64,000 nt of DNA from Gelria sp. Kuro-4 (GCF_019668485.1 NZ_AP024619.1:681001-745000), one strand, 5' to 3'. Shown: positions 54,354 to 63,174, numbered from the stretch's first letter. The notes: a model not told the origin generated them from the letters alone. Made by a program: numbers and translations.

Positions 54354-56032
54354 CCTACTTTTATCCGGGTGCTGCTGCCCCGGCGCTCCAAGCTGTCGAA
54401 CTCGCCGTGAACCCAGGCGAGTTTCTCCTCGTTCTAGGTGGCTCGGGCAGCGGCAAGTCCACGCTCCTTCGTTTCCTGGCGGGCCTGGCGCCGGATTTTT
54501 CCGGCGGGCGCGTGCGCGGGCGCGTGCTCCTGGGGGGGCGCGACATGGCGGGCATCCGGCGGCGGGAACTGGCGCGCCGCATCGGCTTTGTCTTCCAGGA
54601 TCCGGGCCGGAGCCTGCTCTTCCGTGACCTCGAGGCGGAGGTGGCCTTCGGGCTGGAGAACGCCGGCCTTCCCCCCGCGGAGATCCGCCGGCGCGTGGCC
54701 GAGACCATCAGCGCCCTGGGCCTGAGCGAGTACCGAGGCGTGCCTCTTCCCGAACTTTCCGGGGGCCTCAGGCAAAAGGTCACACTGGCGGCGGCCCTGG
54801 CGCTTAGGCCGGACCTGCTGCTTCTCGATGAGCCTACGGCCGAGCTCGACCCGGTGGCGGCGGTGGACTTCCTCCACGTGCTGAAGGACCTCAACGCGGA
54901 TTTTGGGCTTACCGTGGTCCTGGCCGAACAACGGGCCGACCGTTGCCTGCCCCTGGCCGACCGGGTGGTGGTGCTGGAAGCAGGCAGGATCGCGTGGCAG
55001 GGCCCGCCGCGGGCGCTCGCACGCTGGGCCTGGCCGGAGCGCGCCTGGCTGCTCCCGCCGGTGCCGCGGCTTTTCGCCGGCCTGAACGCGCCGGCGGCAC
55101 CGCTTACAGTAAAAGAAGGGAGAAAGGTGCTGAAGCTTCTTCCCGGCCTCAGCCGGGTGCTGCCGCCTCTCGCGGGCGAACGGAGCGAAGCGGCGGCCTC
55201 CCGGCCGGCGGCGCGGCCGGGGAGCCGGGGCGGCGGGCCGGCAGGACAGCCGGTGGCCGCGCTGGAACGCGTCCAGGTGGTCTACCCGGGCGGGGTGGAA
55301 GCCTTGCGCGAGGTGGACTTGACCCTGGCGGGCGGAGAACTGGTCTGCGTCCTGGGCGAAAACGGCGCCGGGAAGAGCACCCTGCTCCGGGTGCTGGCAG
55401 GGCTTACGCTCCCTACGCGCGGTCGGGCGCTGGTGCTGGGCCGGGACACGCGCCAGGCCAAAGCCGGGGTGCTGGCGCGCGGCGTCGGCTACCTGGCCCA
55501 GGACACTACGGCCTACCTGGTGGCGGACAGCGTGGCGGAAGAAGTAGCCGGCACCCTGGAAAACCTGGGGGAGGCGGATAACGGGCGCGTGGCCGCCGCT
55601 TTAGCGGCCTTTCACCTGGAGGCGGTGGCGGGGCGTAACCCGCGCGACCTCAGCCTGGGGCAGCGGAAGGCGGTGGCCCTGGCGGCCACCCTGGTGCGCG
55701 ATCCGGAGCTCATCCTTTTGGACGAGCCCACCCGCGGCCTCAGCGCCGACCGGCGGGAAGAGCTGGGGCAGGTGCTCCGGGGCCATGTCCGCGCCGGGCG
55801 GGCGGTGCTGGCTGTAACCCACGATGTGGAATTTGCCGCCCAGTGGGCGGACCGGATCATCTTTCTTTTCGGGGGCCAGGTGGCGGCGGACGGGCACCCG
55901 GCCACGGCCTTCGCCGCTTCGCCCTTTTATGCTCCCCAGATCCAGCAGCTCCTCGGCGACCTCTTTCCAGAGGCCATCGAGCCGGGGCAGGCGCACGAGA
56001 TCCTCAGCAGGGTGGTGGCCGGAAGTGCTTGA
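54326..56032 (+). CDS. Fused double ECF ATPase (EcfA1-EcfA2 in one chain)
   Basis: One polypeptide of about 568 residues with two ABC ATPase domains. Half 1: Walker A GGSGSGKST, signature ELSGGLRQKV, Walker B LLLLDEPTAELDP. Half 2: Walker A GENGAGKST, signature DLSLGQRKAV, Walker B LILLDEPTRGLS. The switch histidine is present in half 2 (AVTHDVEFA) but replaced by Gln in half 1 (VLAEQRADR), where ECF ATPases usually have His. The linker (about 265-335) is Arg/Gly/Pro-rich. TTG 54326 is chosen behind GGGGGTGG; GTG 54317 is possible. It overlaps ecfT by 28 bp and the S-component gene by 8 bp. Confidence 0.9.
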   Translation: MPLAACEHLTYFYPGAAAPALQAVELAVNPGEFLLVLGGSGSGKSTLLRFLAGLAPDFSGGRVRGRVLLGGRDMAGIRRRELARRIGFVFQDPGRSLLFRDLEAEVAFGLENAGLPPAEIRRRVAETISALGLSEYRGVPLPELSGGLRQKVTLAAALALRPDLLLLDEPTAELDPVAAVDFLHVLKDLNADFGLTVVLAEQRADRCLPLADRVVVLEAGRIAWQGPPRALARWAWPERAWLLPPVPRLFAGLNAPAAPLTVKEGRKVLKLLPGLSRVLPPLAGERSEAAASRPAARPGSRGGGPAGQPVAALERVQVVYPGGVEALREVDLTLAGGELVCVLGENGAGKSTLLRVLAGLTLPTRGRALVLGRDTRQAKAGVLARGVGYLAQDTTAYLVADSVAEEVAGTLENLGEADNGRVAAALAAFHLEAVAGRNPRDLSLGQRKAVALAATLVRDPELILLDEPTRGLSADRREELGQVLRGHVRAGRAVLAVTHDVEFAAQWADRIIFLFGGQVAADGHPATAFAASPFYAPQIQQLLGDLFPEAIEPGQAHEILSRVVAGSA

Positions 56033-56699
56033 ATACTTCCTTACCCTACCCTGGTCCCTGCTTTCTTTGGGCATCCTTCTCTCGGCGCTTTCGGTGTTTG
56101 TCTTCCTTTACGAGCGCCGGCGCGAGAGCCGCGAGGTACCGGTGGTGGCCGCCCTGGCGGCGCTGGCGGCGGCAGGGCGCATCCCCTTTGCGGCCATCCC
56201 CAGCGTCCAGCCCACCACCTACCTGGTGCTCCTCAGCGGGTTCGTCTTCGGCCCGGTGCCGGGCTTCACCGTAGGCGCCACGGCGGCACTGGCCTCAAAT
56301 TTTTTTCTCGGGCAGGGGCCCTGGACCCCCTGGCAGATGCTGGCCTGGGGCCTGGCCGGGGCGAGCGGCGGGTGGGTCGGCCGGGCCTGCCCGCGGGCGG
56401 GGGCGCGCACTCTCGCCGTGCTGGGCTTTTTCTGGGGTTACCTCTTCGGGGCCATCATGAACGTTTGGAACTGGCTCACGTACATGTACCCCCTCGATCT
56501 CACCACCTTCGCGGCCGTGGAGGCGACCGGGGTGTGGTTTGACACCCTGCACGCTGCGGGCAACGCTCTCCTGGCCCTCCTCCTCACCGACCGCCTGCTG
56601 CCGCGCCTGCTGCGCTTCCGCGCGCGGCTCAGGGTGGAGGTGCTCCGCGAGGCCCCGCCCAGCGCCGGCTCCGCGGCAGCGGGTCCAGGGGAAAAGTAG
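56025..56699 (+). CDS. ECF transporter S component, likely corrinoid-specific
   Basis: A 224-residue membrane protein with about six helices, starting at GTG. Landmarks: AAAGRIPFAAIPSVQPTTYL, SGFVFGPVPGFTVGATAALA, NFFLGQGPWTPWQMLAWGLA and GAIMNVWNWLTYM. The QGPWTPWQM segment is typical of S components found, as I recall, next to cobalamin riboswitches (CblT-like). Substrate choice (cobalamin, cobinamide or the lower-ligand base) cannot be settled from sequence. Confidence 0.85.
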   Translation: MLEYFLTLPWSLLSLGILLSALSVFVFLYERRRESREVPVVAALAALAAAGRIPFAAIPSVQPTTYLVLLSGFVFGPVPGFTVGATAALASNFFLGQGPWTPWQMLAWGLAGASGGWVGRACPRAGARTLAVLGFFWGYLFGAIMNVWNWLTYMYPLDLTTFAAVEATGVWFDTLHAAGNALLALLLTDRLLPRLLRFRARLRVEVLREAPPSAGSAAAGPGEK

Positions 56700-56742
56700 C
56701 CGCGTGCCCTGCGGGGCGCAAAAAGTGAAAGGAGAATCGTGC

Positions 56743-58212
56743 ATGCTGAGAACGCGGCAAAGCTTGAGGCGTATTCTTACGACCGCCCTGATCCTGCTCC
56801 TCATCTTGGCACCGGCCGCGCAGGCCGTTCCCGCGGGGGACGACGTGCCGGCGGCGGCCGCCCGCGGCGTGGCATACCTGCGCAGCGTACAGAACGCCGA
56901 CGGCGGTTTCCCCGCCCAACCGGGCGGCAAGAGCGACGGCCTGGTCACCGCCTGGGTGACCCTGGCCCTGCGCGCCCAGGGCGAAGATCCGGGCGGTGCC
57001 GCCTGGACGAAGGGCGGGAATACCCCGCTCACCTTCCTCTTGAACGATAAGGAACCCTGGGAGGCCACCACCGACTACGCCCGCATCACCCTTGCCGTGC
57101 TGGCGGCAGGGGGGAACCCGCACCGGGTGGGAGGGCGCGATCTTCCGGCGCTCATCGCTCTTCGCCAGCGGCCGGACGGCTCCTTCGGTACAGAGGCGGA
57201 AGAAGGGCTCATCAACGCCACAGTCTGGAGCGTGCTGGCGCTTGAAGCGGCCGCCGGCACTACCCCGCGCGCAGCGGCCGTGCGGACGTGGCTTCTTAAC
57301 CAGCAGAACGAAGACGGCGGCTTCGCTTATGCCGGCGGCCTGCCCAGCGACGTGGACAACACCGCGGCCGCCATCCAGGCTCTGGTGGCGCTCGGCGAGC
57401 GGGGCAGGCCGCTCGGCCGCGCCCTCGCCTTCCTGCGCCGGGCCCGGGCGGAAAACGGGGCCTGGACCGGCTTCGCCGGCGGCCCGAACGTGGCCAGCGC
57501 CGCCTGGGGCCTGCAGGCCCTGGCCGCCTCTGGCGAAGATCCCGCCGCACCGCCTTGGACAGTGAACGGGGCAGGGCCCCTGGCCTACGTGCTTTCCCTC
57601 CAGGAAAAAGACGGCTGCTTCACCTACACCCCGGGCGTGCGCTCGCAGCCCGTCTGGATGACGGCGCAGGCGCTGCTGGGGCTCTCCGGCCTGCCCTTCC
57701 CGGTGGCGGCCGGGTTCCGCGACGTGCCGCCCGGCGCGCCCTTGGCCCAAGCGGTGCATAAGCTCCTTAAGCGCAGGGCGGTCTCCGGCTACAGCGATTT
57801 CGCCTTCCACCCTGAAGATCCCCTCACGCGTGCTCAGTTTGCCAAGCTGCTGGTCCTCTCCCTCAGCGATGAAAAGGTGGATCCGGGCGCCGGGCCGCTT
57901 CCCGCCGCCTTCGCCGATGTCCCCGCCTGGGCCGTGCCCTACGTCAACGCTGCGGCGGCGCGCGAGCGCGGCTGGCTGCAAGGGGTGGCGCCCGGCCGCT
58001 TCGCTCCCGACGAGCCGGTGACCGGGGCGCAGGTGGCGGCGGTGCTGCTGCGCGCCACCGGGCGGGGCAGCGCCGTGCCGGTCACCAACCCGTGGTACGC
58101 CGGGTACGTGGCTGCCGCCCGGGACGCCGGGCTCCTCTGGGACGGTTTCTCCCCGCTCGCCCCGGCCACCCGCGCCCAGTGTGTCCAGGCCCTGGCGGCC
58201 CTGCTCCCCTGA
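56743..58212 (+). CDS. SLH-anchored alpha-barrel protein (intrinsic-factor alpha-domain-like)
   Basis: A 489-residue exported protein: signal peptide (1-28), prenyltransferase/squalene-cyclase-like repeats (about 35-320; AYLRSVQNADGGFPAQPGGK, WLLNQQNEDGGFAYAGGLPS, DVDNTAAAIQALVALGERGR) and SLH repeats (from FRDVPPGAPLAQAV; FADVPAWAVPYVNAAAARER; a third, YVAAARDAGLLWDGF). It has no DUF4430. ATG 56743 follows AAAGGAGA. With the barrel+DUF4430 protein and the DUF4430-only lipoprotein, the operon holds fused and separate versions of both intrinsic-factor-like domains. Confidence 0.86.
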   Translation: MLRTRQSLRRILTTALILLLILAPAAQAVPAGDDVPAAAARGVAYLRSVQNADGGFPAQPGGKSDGLVTAWVTLALRAQGEDPGGAAWTKGGNTPLTFLLNDKEPWEATTDYARITLAVLAAGGNPHRVGGRDLPALIALRQRPDGSFGTEAEEGLINATVWSVLALEAAAGTTPRAAAVRTWLLNQQNEDGGFAYAGGLPSDVDNTAAAIQALVALGERGRPLGRALAFLRRARAENGAWTGFAGGPNVASAAWGLQALAASGEDPAAPPWTVNGAGPLAYVLSLQEKDGCFTYTPGVRSQPVWMTAQALLGLSGLPFPVAAGFRDVPPGAPLAQAVHKLLKRRAVSGYSDFAFHPEDPLTRAQFAKLLVLSLSDEKVDPGAGPLPAAFADVPAWAVPYVNAAAARERGWLQGVAPGRFAPDEPVTGAQVAAVLLRATGRGSAVPVTNPWYAGYVAAARDAGLLWDGFSPLAPATRAQCVQALAALLP

Positions 58213-58290
58213 AGAATAAAAAGGAAATCCGCCGGGTTGAGAAGAATAGGTAGGGCGTAACACCACCACGAAGCACAAGGGGGAGCAGAC

Positions 58291-58944
58291 GTGGCACGTA
58301 CGCGCGTGTTTCTCATCCGCCACGGCGAGACCGAGTACAACCGCAGCGCCCGCATCCAGGGCCAGCTCGACGTAGAGCTCTCCGGCAAGGGGCGCCGGCA
58401 GGCGCAGCTTCTGGGCCGGCGCCTCGCGCACGAGGAAATCGCCGCCCTGTACGCCAGCGACCTGAAGCGGGCGCGCGAGACGGCGGAGATGATCTGCCGG
58501 GAGGCGGGCCTCAGCATCACCGGCTTCCGGGAAGACCTGCGCGAGATCAAGTTCGGCCGCTGGCAGGGGCACACCATGGCTGAGGTGGAGGAGCTTTACC
58601 CGGCGGACGTCGCCTTCTGGCGGGCCGACATCAGCCGCCACGCCCCGCCCGGGGGCGAGTCCTACGCGGCCATGCGCGAGCGCGGCTGGCGCGCTGTTAC
58701 CGAGTTGGCGGCGGCCCACCCGGGCGCGACGGTGGCCGTCGTCTCGCACGGCGGCATCGTCAAGGCCGTCCTCTGCACCGTACTCGGCATCGACCTCGCT
58801 GAGCGCCGCCGCGTCGTGGTCGACAACGCCTCCCTGAGCATCATCGAACTCACCTCCGAGGGCTGGCGCGTCCAAACCATGAACGACACCTGCCACCTGG
58901 GCGGCCTCACCAGCGCCATCAGCAAACCCTGGCCCGAAGCCTGA
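58291..58944 (+). CDS. cobC: Histidine phosphatase, CobC-like (alpha-ribazole phosphatase candidate)
   Basis: A 217-residue phosphoglycerate-mutase-fold phosphatase: catalytic His in FLIRHGETEYN, YASDLKRARETAE, REIKFGRWQGHTM and the second His in VVSHGGIVKA. Size and the EIxFGxWQG motif fit CobC, which removes phosphate in cobalamin lower-loop synthesis, and its place at the end of the riboswitch gene set supports this; other histidine phosphatases look similar. GTG start behind AAGGGGGAG. Confidence 0.78.
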   Translation: MARTRVFLIRHGETEYNRSARIQGQLDVELSGKGRRQAQLLGRRLAHEEIAALYASDLKRARETAEMICREAGLSITGFREDLREIKFGRWQGHTMAEVEELYPADVAFWRADISRHAPPGGESYAAMRERGWRAVTELAAAHPGATVAVVSHGGIVKAVLCTVLGIDLAERRRVVVDNASLSIIELTSEGWRVQTMNDTCHLGGLTSAISKPWPEA

Positions 58945-58947
58945 CCC

Positions 58948-58996
58948 GGGGTCAGGTATCAACTTTCCACGGTATTTCTCACTTCTGCGAAACACG
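58948..58996. repeat. REP/MITE-like element, left half
   Basis: ggggtcaggtatcaactt (58948-58965) followed by an interior like that of the copy at 39948. It starts 3 bp after the stop codon of the phosphatase gene; the mirror half is missing. Confidence 0.72.
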
Positions 58997-59007
58997 TTAC
59001 CCGGTCG

Positions 59008-59036
59008 CTGCCTCTGGCTCGGCACCGTGCTATAAT
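59008..59036 (+). promoter_or_regulatory. Probable promoter of the surface-protein pair
   Basis: TATAAT at 59031-59036 with an extended TGC; the -35 region is poor. It starts a new unit after the cobalamin genes, with a ~120-nt leader. Confidence 0.5.
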
Positions 59037-59162
59037 GCTCCGGTGTATTGCCCTGGAAAAAAACCGCTATGTGAATACAAGAAAATTGCCGCTACAATGA
59101 AGGGAAAATGTACCTTCATGCCGAATTAAGGCGGAGCAATTAACTATGCGGAGGTGGAACGC

Positions 59163-60524
59163 TTGACCTGCTCCAGGCGGTCGGCCTGGAGGGCTCCTGC
59201 CCTGGTTCTGGCCGTTTTTCTTGCCTTAGTTTTCCCTACGCCGGCGTTGGCGGCGGTCGAGTCGCTGGATTTCACCTTTACCGTGGCCGGCGCAGAGCCA
59301 CCGGTTTTCAGCTCCGACGAGCTGGCGGGCGGCGAGCTGGCTACCGGGGCGAACGACTTCACCCTCACCCTGTGCAACCCGGAGGCAGGTGAGGACTACG
59401 CCGCCCTCGCGGTACGGCTTGAGCTCAGCGGTGCGGGCGGCCGCGATGCGGTGCGGCTGGCCTGGGAGGAGACACCCGGGCAGTGGGTTGAGCTCAGCCT
59501 GGACCAGCAGGGGGACACCTTGGTCTCGGACCTCCTGCCGGCTGGTGCCCTGGTGCGCGGGGACATGCAGGCATTTCACCTGCGCCTTACCCTGGGCGGC
59601 AACCTGCGGGATGCAGCGCTTACCCTGACGGCTGCGGCCTACGACGCGAGCGGTGCGGCCCCGGCGGCCATCGCGGGGGCCGCGACACCTTTCAGCTTGG
59701 CCGTGAAGGGCCCGGCGACCACCCTGGGGCCTACGGTGCCGGACGGCAGCCCACCGGCTTTTGGTGTGGAACAAACCGTGGCCGTCGACTTTACCCTTGC
59801 GAACGCGGCCGCCGCCGGCTATGAAAACTTGGGGGTAAGGTTAACCCTCTCCGGCGTCCCGGCGGACGTTGCCCTTACCGGCCCGGAAGCCCTTACCTTG
59901 TCCATGGAAGCGGGAGGCGAGTGGGAAACGGTAGCCCTCACCCGGAGCGTAAACGGAGACATCGGCGCCGACCTGATACCCGCCGCCGGGCTGGCTCTGG
60001 CACCGGGCGCGCGCCTTACCCTACCGCTCAAGCTCAGGTGGCCGGCGGGCAGTGCCGGCACCTACAGCTGGGCGGCGACCATAGTAGCAAACCCCGGCGC
60101 GGCGGACGAATGGACCTTGGCCCGGGACGATTTGGGCAGCATTCAGGTATTGAGCGTGAACGTCACCTGTGTCCTGAGCGCCGACCGCCTGGATTTCGGC
60201 CTGGTGCCGGTGGGTACCTCCTGGTCCAACCCCGTCCAGGTGACCGTGACGAACACCGGCAACGTGGCAGAACAGTTTAACATTAAAGCGACGGCTGCGG
60301 CCGGCGCTTACCAGCCCGGCGAGGACTTCTACGTGCTAATGCGCTATGACAATGGCAGCCGCGAGTTGCTCCTTAACAGGAGCTTTCAACTGCTTTCCCA
60401 GCTGGAGCCGCTGGCTCCCGGCGCTTCCACAACCTTTGAGTTGAGACTCAGAGCCAAGGCTGGGGCCATGCCTCCCGGCACCTATCACTTTACCCTGGCG
60501 GTTGAATCCCAGCCGGCCGGTTGA
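59163..60524 (+). CDS. Secreted beta-sandwich protein, unknown function
   Basis: A 453-residue exported protein: signal peptide to about residue 31 (LVFPTPALAAVE), then repeated Ig-like/NEW3-type beta modules with alternating hydrophobic residues (VRLELSGAGGRDAVRLAW, VRLTLSGVPADVALTGPEAL, VQVTVTNTGNVAEQFNIKAT, RLRAKAGAMPPGTYHFTLAV). No anchor is visible. TTG 59163 is chosen because GGAGG at 59150-59154 overlaps the upstream GTG. It lies 37 bp before an SLH gene, probably cotranscribed, and may be held at the surface by that protein. Confidence 0.75.
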   Translation: MTCSRRSAWRAPALVLAVFLALVFPTPALAAVESLDFTFTVAGAEPPVFSSDELAGGELATGANDFTLTLCNPEAGEDYAALAVRLELSGAGGRDAVRLAWEETPGQWVELSLDQQGDTLVSDLLPAGALVRGDMQAFHLRLTLGGNLRDAALTLTAAAYDASGAAPAAIAGAATPFSLAVKGPATTLGPTVPDGSPPAFGVEQTVAVDFTLANAAAAGYENLGVRLTLSGVPADVALTGPEALTLSMEAGGEWETVALTRSVNGDIGADLIPAAGLALAPGARLTLPLKLRWPAGSAGTYSWAATIVANPGAADEWTLARDDLGSIQVLSVNVTCVLSADRLDFGLVPVGTSWSNPVQVTVTNTGNVAEQFNIKATAAAGAYQPGEDFYVLMRYDNGSRELLLNRSFQLLSQLEPLAPGASTTFELRLRAKAGAMPPGTYHFTLAVESQPAG

Positions 60525-60561
60525 GCGGAGACATGGAACAAAAAAGAAGGGGGAGGGTGGC

Positions 60562-61554
60562 GTGCGCTGGAGCCGCATGGCTGTGCCGCGTCTTCTGGCC
60601 GGGAGACGGGGCAGGGGCTGCTTGGCTTTTCCGTGTGCCGCTGCTGTGGTTATAGCTCTGGCAACGTTCAGCCGCTGTCCGGCGACCGGCCGGGTGAGTG
60701 TCTGCCACGCAGCGCCCTGGGCCGGGGGGCCGCCGGCGGCTTCGCTCCCGCGGGGCGAGGCCGGCCTGACGTTCACCTTCCGCGTGGGACCGGCCCCGGA
60801 AACGGGGACAGGTGGCACATCCCGGCGCACGGACGAGGCCCGGCCGGGCACGGCCCGCGTACTGGAGCCTCCCGCGGCAGGCGCTTTGGCCCTGGTTGGC
60901 TCCGACCTCAGCGGCCACTGGGCGCGGGGCGCGGTGGCTGCGCTGGCCGGCCGCATCGACCTGGGGCTGGGAGCAGGCGGCCGGTTTTTCCCGGAAAGGC
61001 CCCTCACCCGATCTGAGTTCATCGCCTGGCTGGGACAGCTCTTCATTGCGCCCGGCGGCGTCCTGGGAACGCCCCCGGCGGAGAGCGGGCCCAACCCGGG
61101 CGGGGGCGCGGACGCCTTTTTCCGCGATGTGCCGACCGGGGCGCCCTATGCACCTTATCTGCGCGCCCTGGCCGCGCACAGCCTGGTACAGGGGGAGGGA
61201 TCCCGGCGCTTTGCCCCCGCGCGGCCGCTGACGCGTCTCGAGCTCATGGTGGTGGCCGGTCGGCTGCTGGGGCGGGCCGGGGGCGCCCCGGAAACGGCGG
61301 CGGCCGCGGCGGAGGCAGTGCCCCCTGCCGCTGGCGCCGGCGGGAACACCTTCCCGCTCTGGGCGAAATACAAAGACGGCGCCCAGGTACCTGCCTGGGC
61401 GCGTGCCGAGGTGGAAGCGGCCTTGGCCGCCGGCGTCATTCGGGGCCGGCCGGGGGGCCTGCTGGCACCCCGGGCACCGGCCACCCGCGCGGAAGCCGTG
61501 GCCGTTCTCTTCCGGGTGGGAAGCGCACTTTTACGCCTTACTAACGCACGGTGA
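60562..61554 (+). CDS. SLH-repeat surface protein
   Basis: A 330-residue protein with an N-terminal hydrophobic export segment (FPCAAAVVIALATFSRC), a disordered Gly/Arg/Pro stretch, then three SLH-type repeats (SDLSGHWARGAVAALAGRID; RDVPTGAPYAPYLRALAAHS; AQVPAWARAEVEAALAAGVI). No other domain, so it may be an S-layer linker or scaffold. GTG 60562 follows GGGGGAGGG. Its end overlaps the convergent glycosidase gene by 14 bp. Confidence 0.78.
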   Translation: MRWSRMAVPRLLAGRRGRGCLAFPCAAAVVIALATFSRCPATGRVSVCHAAPWAGGPPAASLPRGEAGLTFTFRVGPAPETGTGGTSRRTDEARPGTARVLEPPAAGALALVGSDLSGHWARGAVAALAGRIDLGLGAGGRFFPERPLTRSEFIAWLGQLFIAPGGVLGTPPAESGPNPGGGADAFFRDVPTGAPYAPYLRALAAHSLVQGEGSRRFAPARPLTRLELMVVAGRLLGRAGGAPETAAAAAEAVPPAAGAGGNTFPLWAKYKDGAQVPAWARAEVEAALAAGVIRGRPGGLLAPRAPATRAEAVAVLFRVGSALLRLTNAR

Positions 61555-63013
61555 ATTTGCTCTTGATAACCTCCCAGAGTTTTGGGTCCTCGAACCCAAG
61601 GCGCCAGAGCGCCACCCCGCCCAGCTTGTACTGGGCCGCCAGGTCGAGTTTCCCGGCTAGGCTGGCGGCGTTTTCAAACCACACCTCGCGCGCATACGGG
61701 CCGGGCCAGTAGGTGAAGTGCGGGCTCTGCGCGGCGGCGTCCCACTCGATAGTGGCGCCGTAGCGGCCCGCCAGGGCAGCGGCTTCCGTCGCCGTTACGG
61801 CGCGGCCGCCGTACCCGCCGGCCGGCCAGTCGTACCCGTAACCGGCCAGGCCCAGGCGGATCTTTTCCGGCGGTATTTCCCCGGCCGCATAGCGCACCAC
61901 CTCCTCCACCCAGCCCAAGGAGGCCACCGGGCCGGCGGCGCCGCCGCTCCAGTGCTCGTCGTACGCCATGATCATGATGGCATCGGCGAGCTGTCCCAGG
62001 GCGCGGTAATCAAAGGCCCCCGACCAGGCGTTGCTTTTGTCGTCCCAGGTTTTGGCGGGAACGGAAAGCGTCACCTGGTGACCGTCCCGCCCCAGCTCGG
62101 CGGCGAGCTCCCGCACGAAGGCGGTGTAGTTGTTGCGGTCGCTGGCGGGGACGTTTTCAAAGTCGATGTTCACCCCGGCGTAGCCGCCGTCGCGCACCAG
62201 GCGCGCGATGTTCTCCACCGTGGCCCGGCGCAGGCCTGGCTCCGCCAGCAGGGCATGAACTAGCTGGCGGTCGAAATCGCCGCCCTGGCTGATGTTGTGC
62301 ACCAGCGCCAGCACAGGTTTTCCGGCCTGCTTGCAGGTCTCCATGAGCCTCGTGAAGGGCCGGCCGCTCACGCTGCCGTCCCAGTTCACGCTGTAGCTGA
62401 ACGCCGCCAGGGTGGAGATGGCATCCCGGTGAGCGGCCAAGGACTGGAACGACAGGTCGTCGCCTTCGTAATACTCCACATAGTAACCCACCACCTCGAG
62501 GCTCTGCCTGGGTGCCGGGGGCGGCGGCGTCTCCGCCGGCGGCGCGGGCGGGAAGGCGCGCGGGACGGCCAGCGCCTGGCCCGGGTAAATCCACTCCGAC
62601 GTCAGCCCGTTGGCCTGGGAGATGGCTGCAACGGTGGTGCCGTAACGCTGGGCGATGTAGTACAGCGAATCCCCCGGCTGGACTATGTACCGCACGAAGC
62701 CCGCTCCGGAACGCGAGGTGTTGCTGAGCGCCTTCTGGAGCGCGGTGAACGTCGCCGGGCCGGCCACGCCGTCGACGATCAGCCCCGCGCGGGCTTGGAA
62801 CTGGCGGAGCGCCTGCTCGGTTTGGTAACCGAAGTCGCCGTCCACGGGGCCCACGTTGTAGCCCAGCCGGCTTAGGCCGGCCTGCAGTTCGGCCACGTCA
62901 GCGCCCGTCAGGCCAAAGTAGAGCAGCCGGTTGCCGAGCGGGGCGGCCTGCGCCGGCAGGGCCGCCGTGAGAACGGTGAGGACGGCCATAAGCACCAGTA
63001 TGTTTTTTCTCAT
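61541..63013 (-). CDS. PG-binding/LysM/GH18 glycosidase (SleL/YaaH-like)
   Basis: A 490-residue exported hydrolase: signal peptide (1-24), peptidoglycan-binding domain 1 (GADVAELQAGLSRLGYNVGP), LysM (YIVQPGDSLYYIAQRYGTTV) and a GH18 domain (about 175-490). The catalytic Glu is in GVNIDFENVPASD; MIMAYDEHWSGG and GVALWRLGFEDPKLW are typical of the family. YaaH/SleL enzymes cleave spore-cortex peptidoglycan during germination. ATG 63013 follows GAGGAGG. Confidence 0.9.
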   Translation of the reverse strand: MRKNILVLMAVLTVLTAALPAQAAPLGNRLLYFGLTGADVAELQAGLSRLGYNVGPVDGDFGYQTEQALRQFQARAGLIVDGVAGPATFTALQKALSNTSRSGAGFVRYIVQPGDSLYYIAQRYGTTVAAISQANGLTSEWIYPGQALAVPRAFPPAPPAETPPPPAPRQSLEVVGYYVEYYEGDDLSFQSLAAHRDAISTLAAFSYSVNWDGSVSGRPFTRLMETCKQAGKPVLALVHNISQGGDFDRQLVHALLAEPGLRRATVENIARLVRDGGYAGVNIDFENVPASDRNNYTAFVRELAAELGRDGHQVTLSVPAKTWDDKSNAWSGAFDYRALGQLADAIMIMAYDEHWSGGAAGPVASLGWVEEVVRYAAGEIPPEKIRLGLAGYGYDWPAGGYGGRAVTATEAAALAGRYGATIEWDAAAQSPHFTYWPGPYAREVWFENAASLAGKLDLAAQYKLGGVALWRLGFEDPKLWEVIKSKFTVR

Positions 63014-63070
63014 TCTATTCCTCCTCGGTGTGTTTTCGGTTCTTAGCGGACAGGCCACGTGGTCGTGGCC

Positions 63071-63100
63071 ATTATAACCTGTTACCCGCGCCGGTGTCAT
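63071..63100 (-). promoter_or_regulatory. Promoter of the GH18 gene
   Basis: On the minus strand, ATGACA (63100-63095), an 18-bp spacer and TATAAT (63076-63071), 57 bp before the start codon. Confidence 0.6.
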
Positions 63101-63141
63101 GCCGGTGAAAAGGGCGCAGCCTGTCCTGAGAGGAAAAGATA

Positions 63142-63174
63142 GCGCCAGCTGGAACTGTATCTGCCAGCTGGCGC
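63142..63174 (-). terminator. Terminator of the penicillin-binding protein gene
   Basis: Perfect 11-bp arms (gcgccagctgg / ccagctggcgc), 11-nt loop, then TATCTTTT on the minus strand, 59 bp after the stop codon. Confidence 0.7.

Noticed and set aside
56743-58212. Literal reading of the barrel repeats as a prenyltransferase or squalene cyclase
   Set aside because: The protein is secreted, SLH-anchored and riboswitch-linked, and shows no cyclase DxDD motif; only the fold is shared.
56629-59025. A 798-codon antisense frame across the SLH and phosphatase genes
   Set aside because: Opposite two well-supported genes; composition and lack of start signals mark it as a GC-rich shadow.
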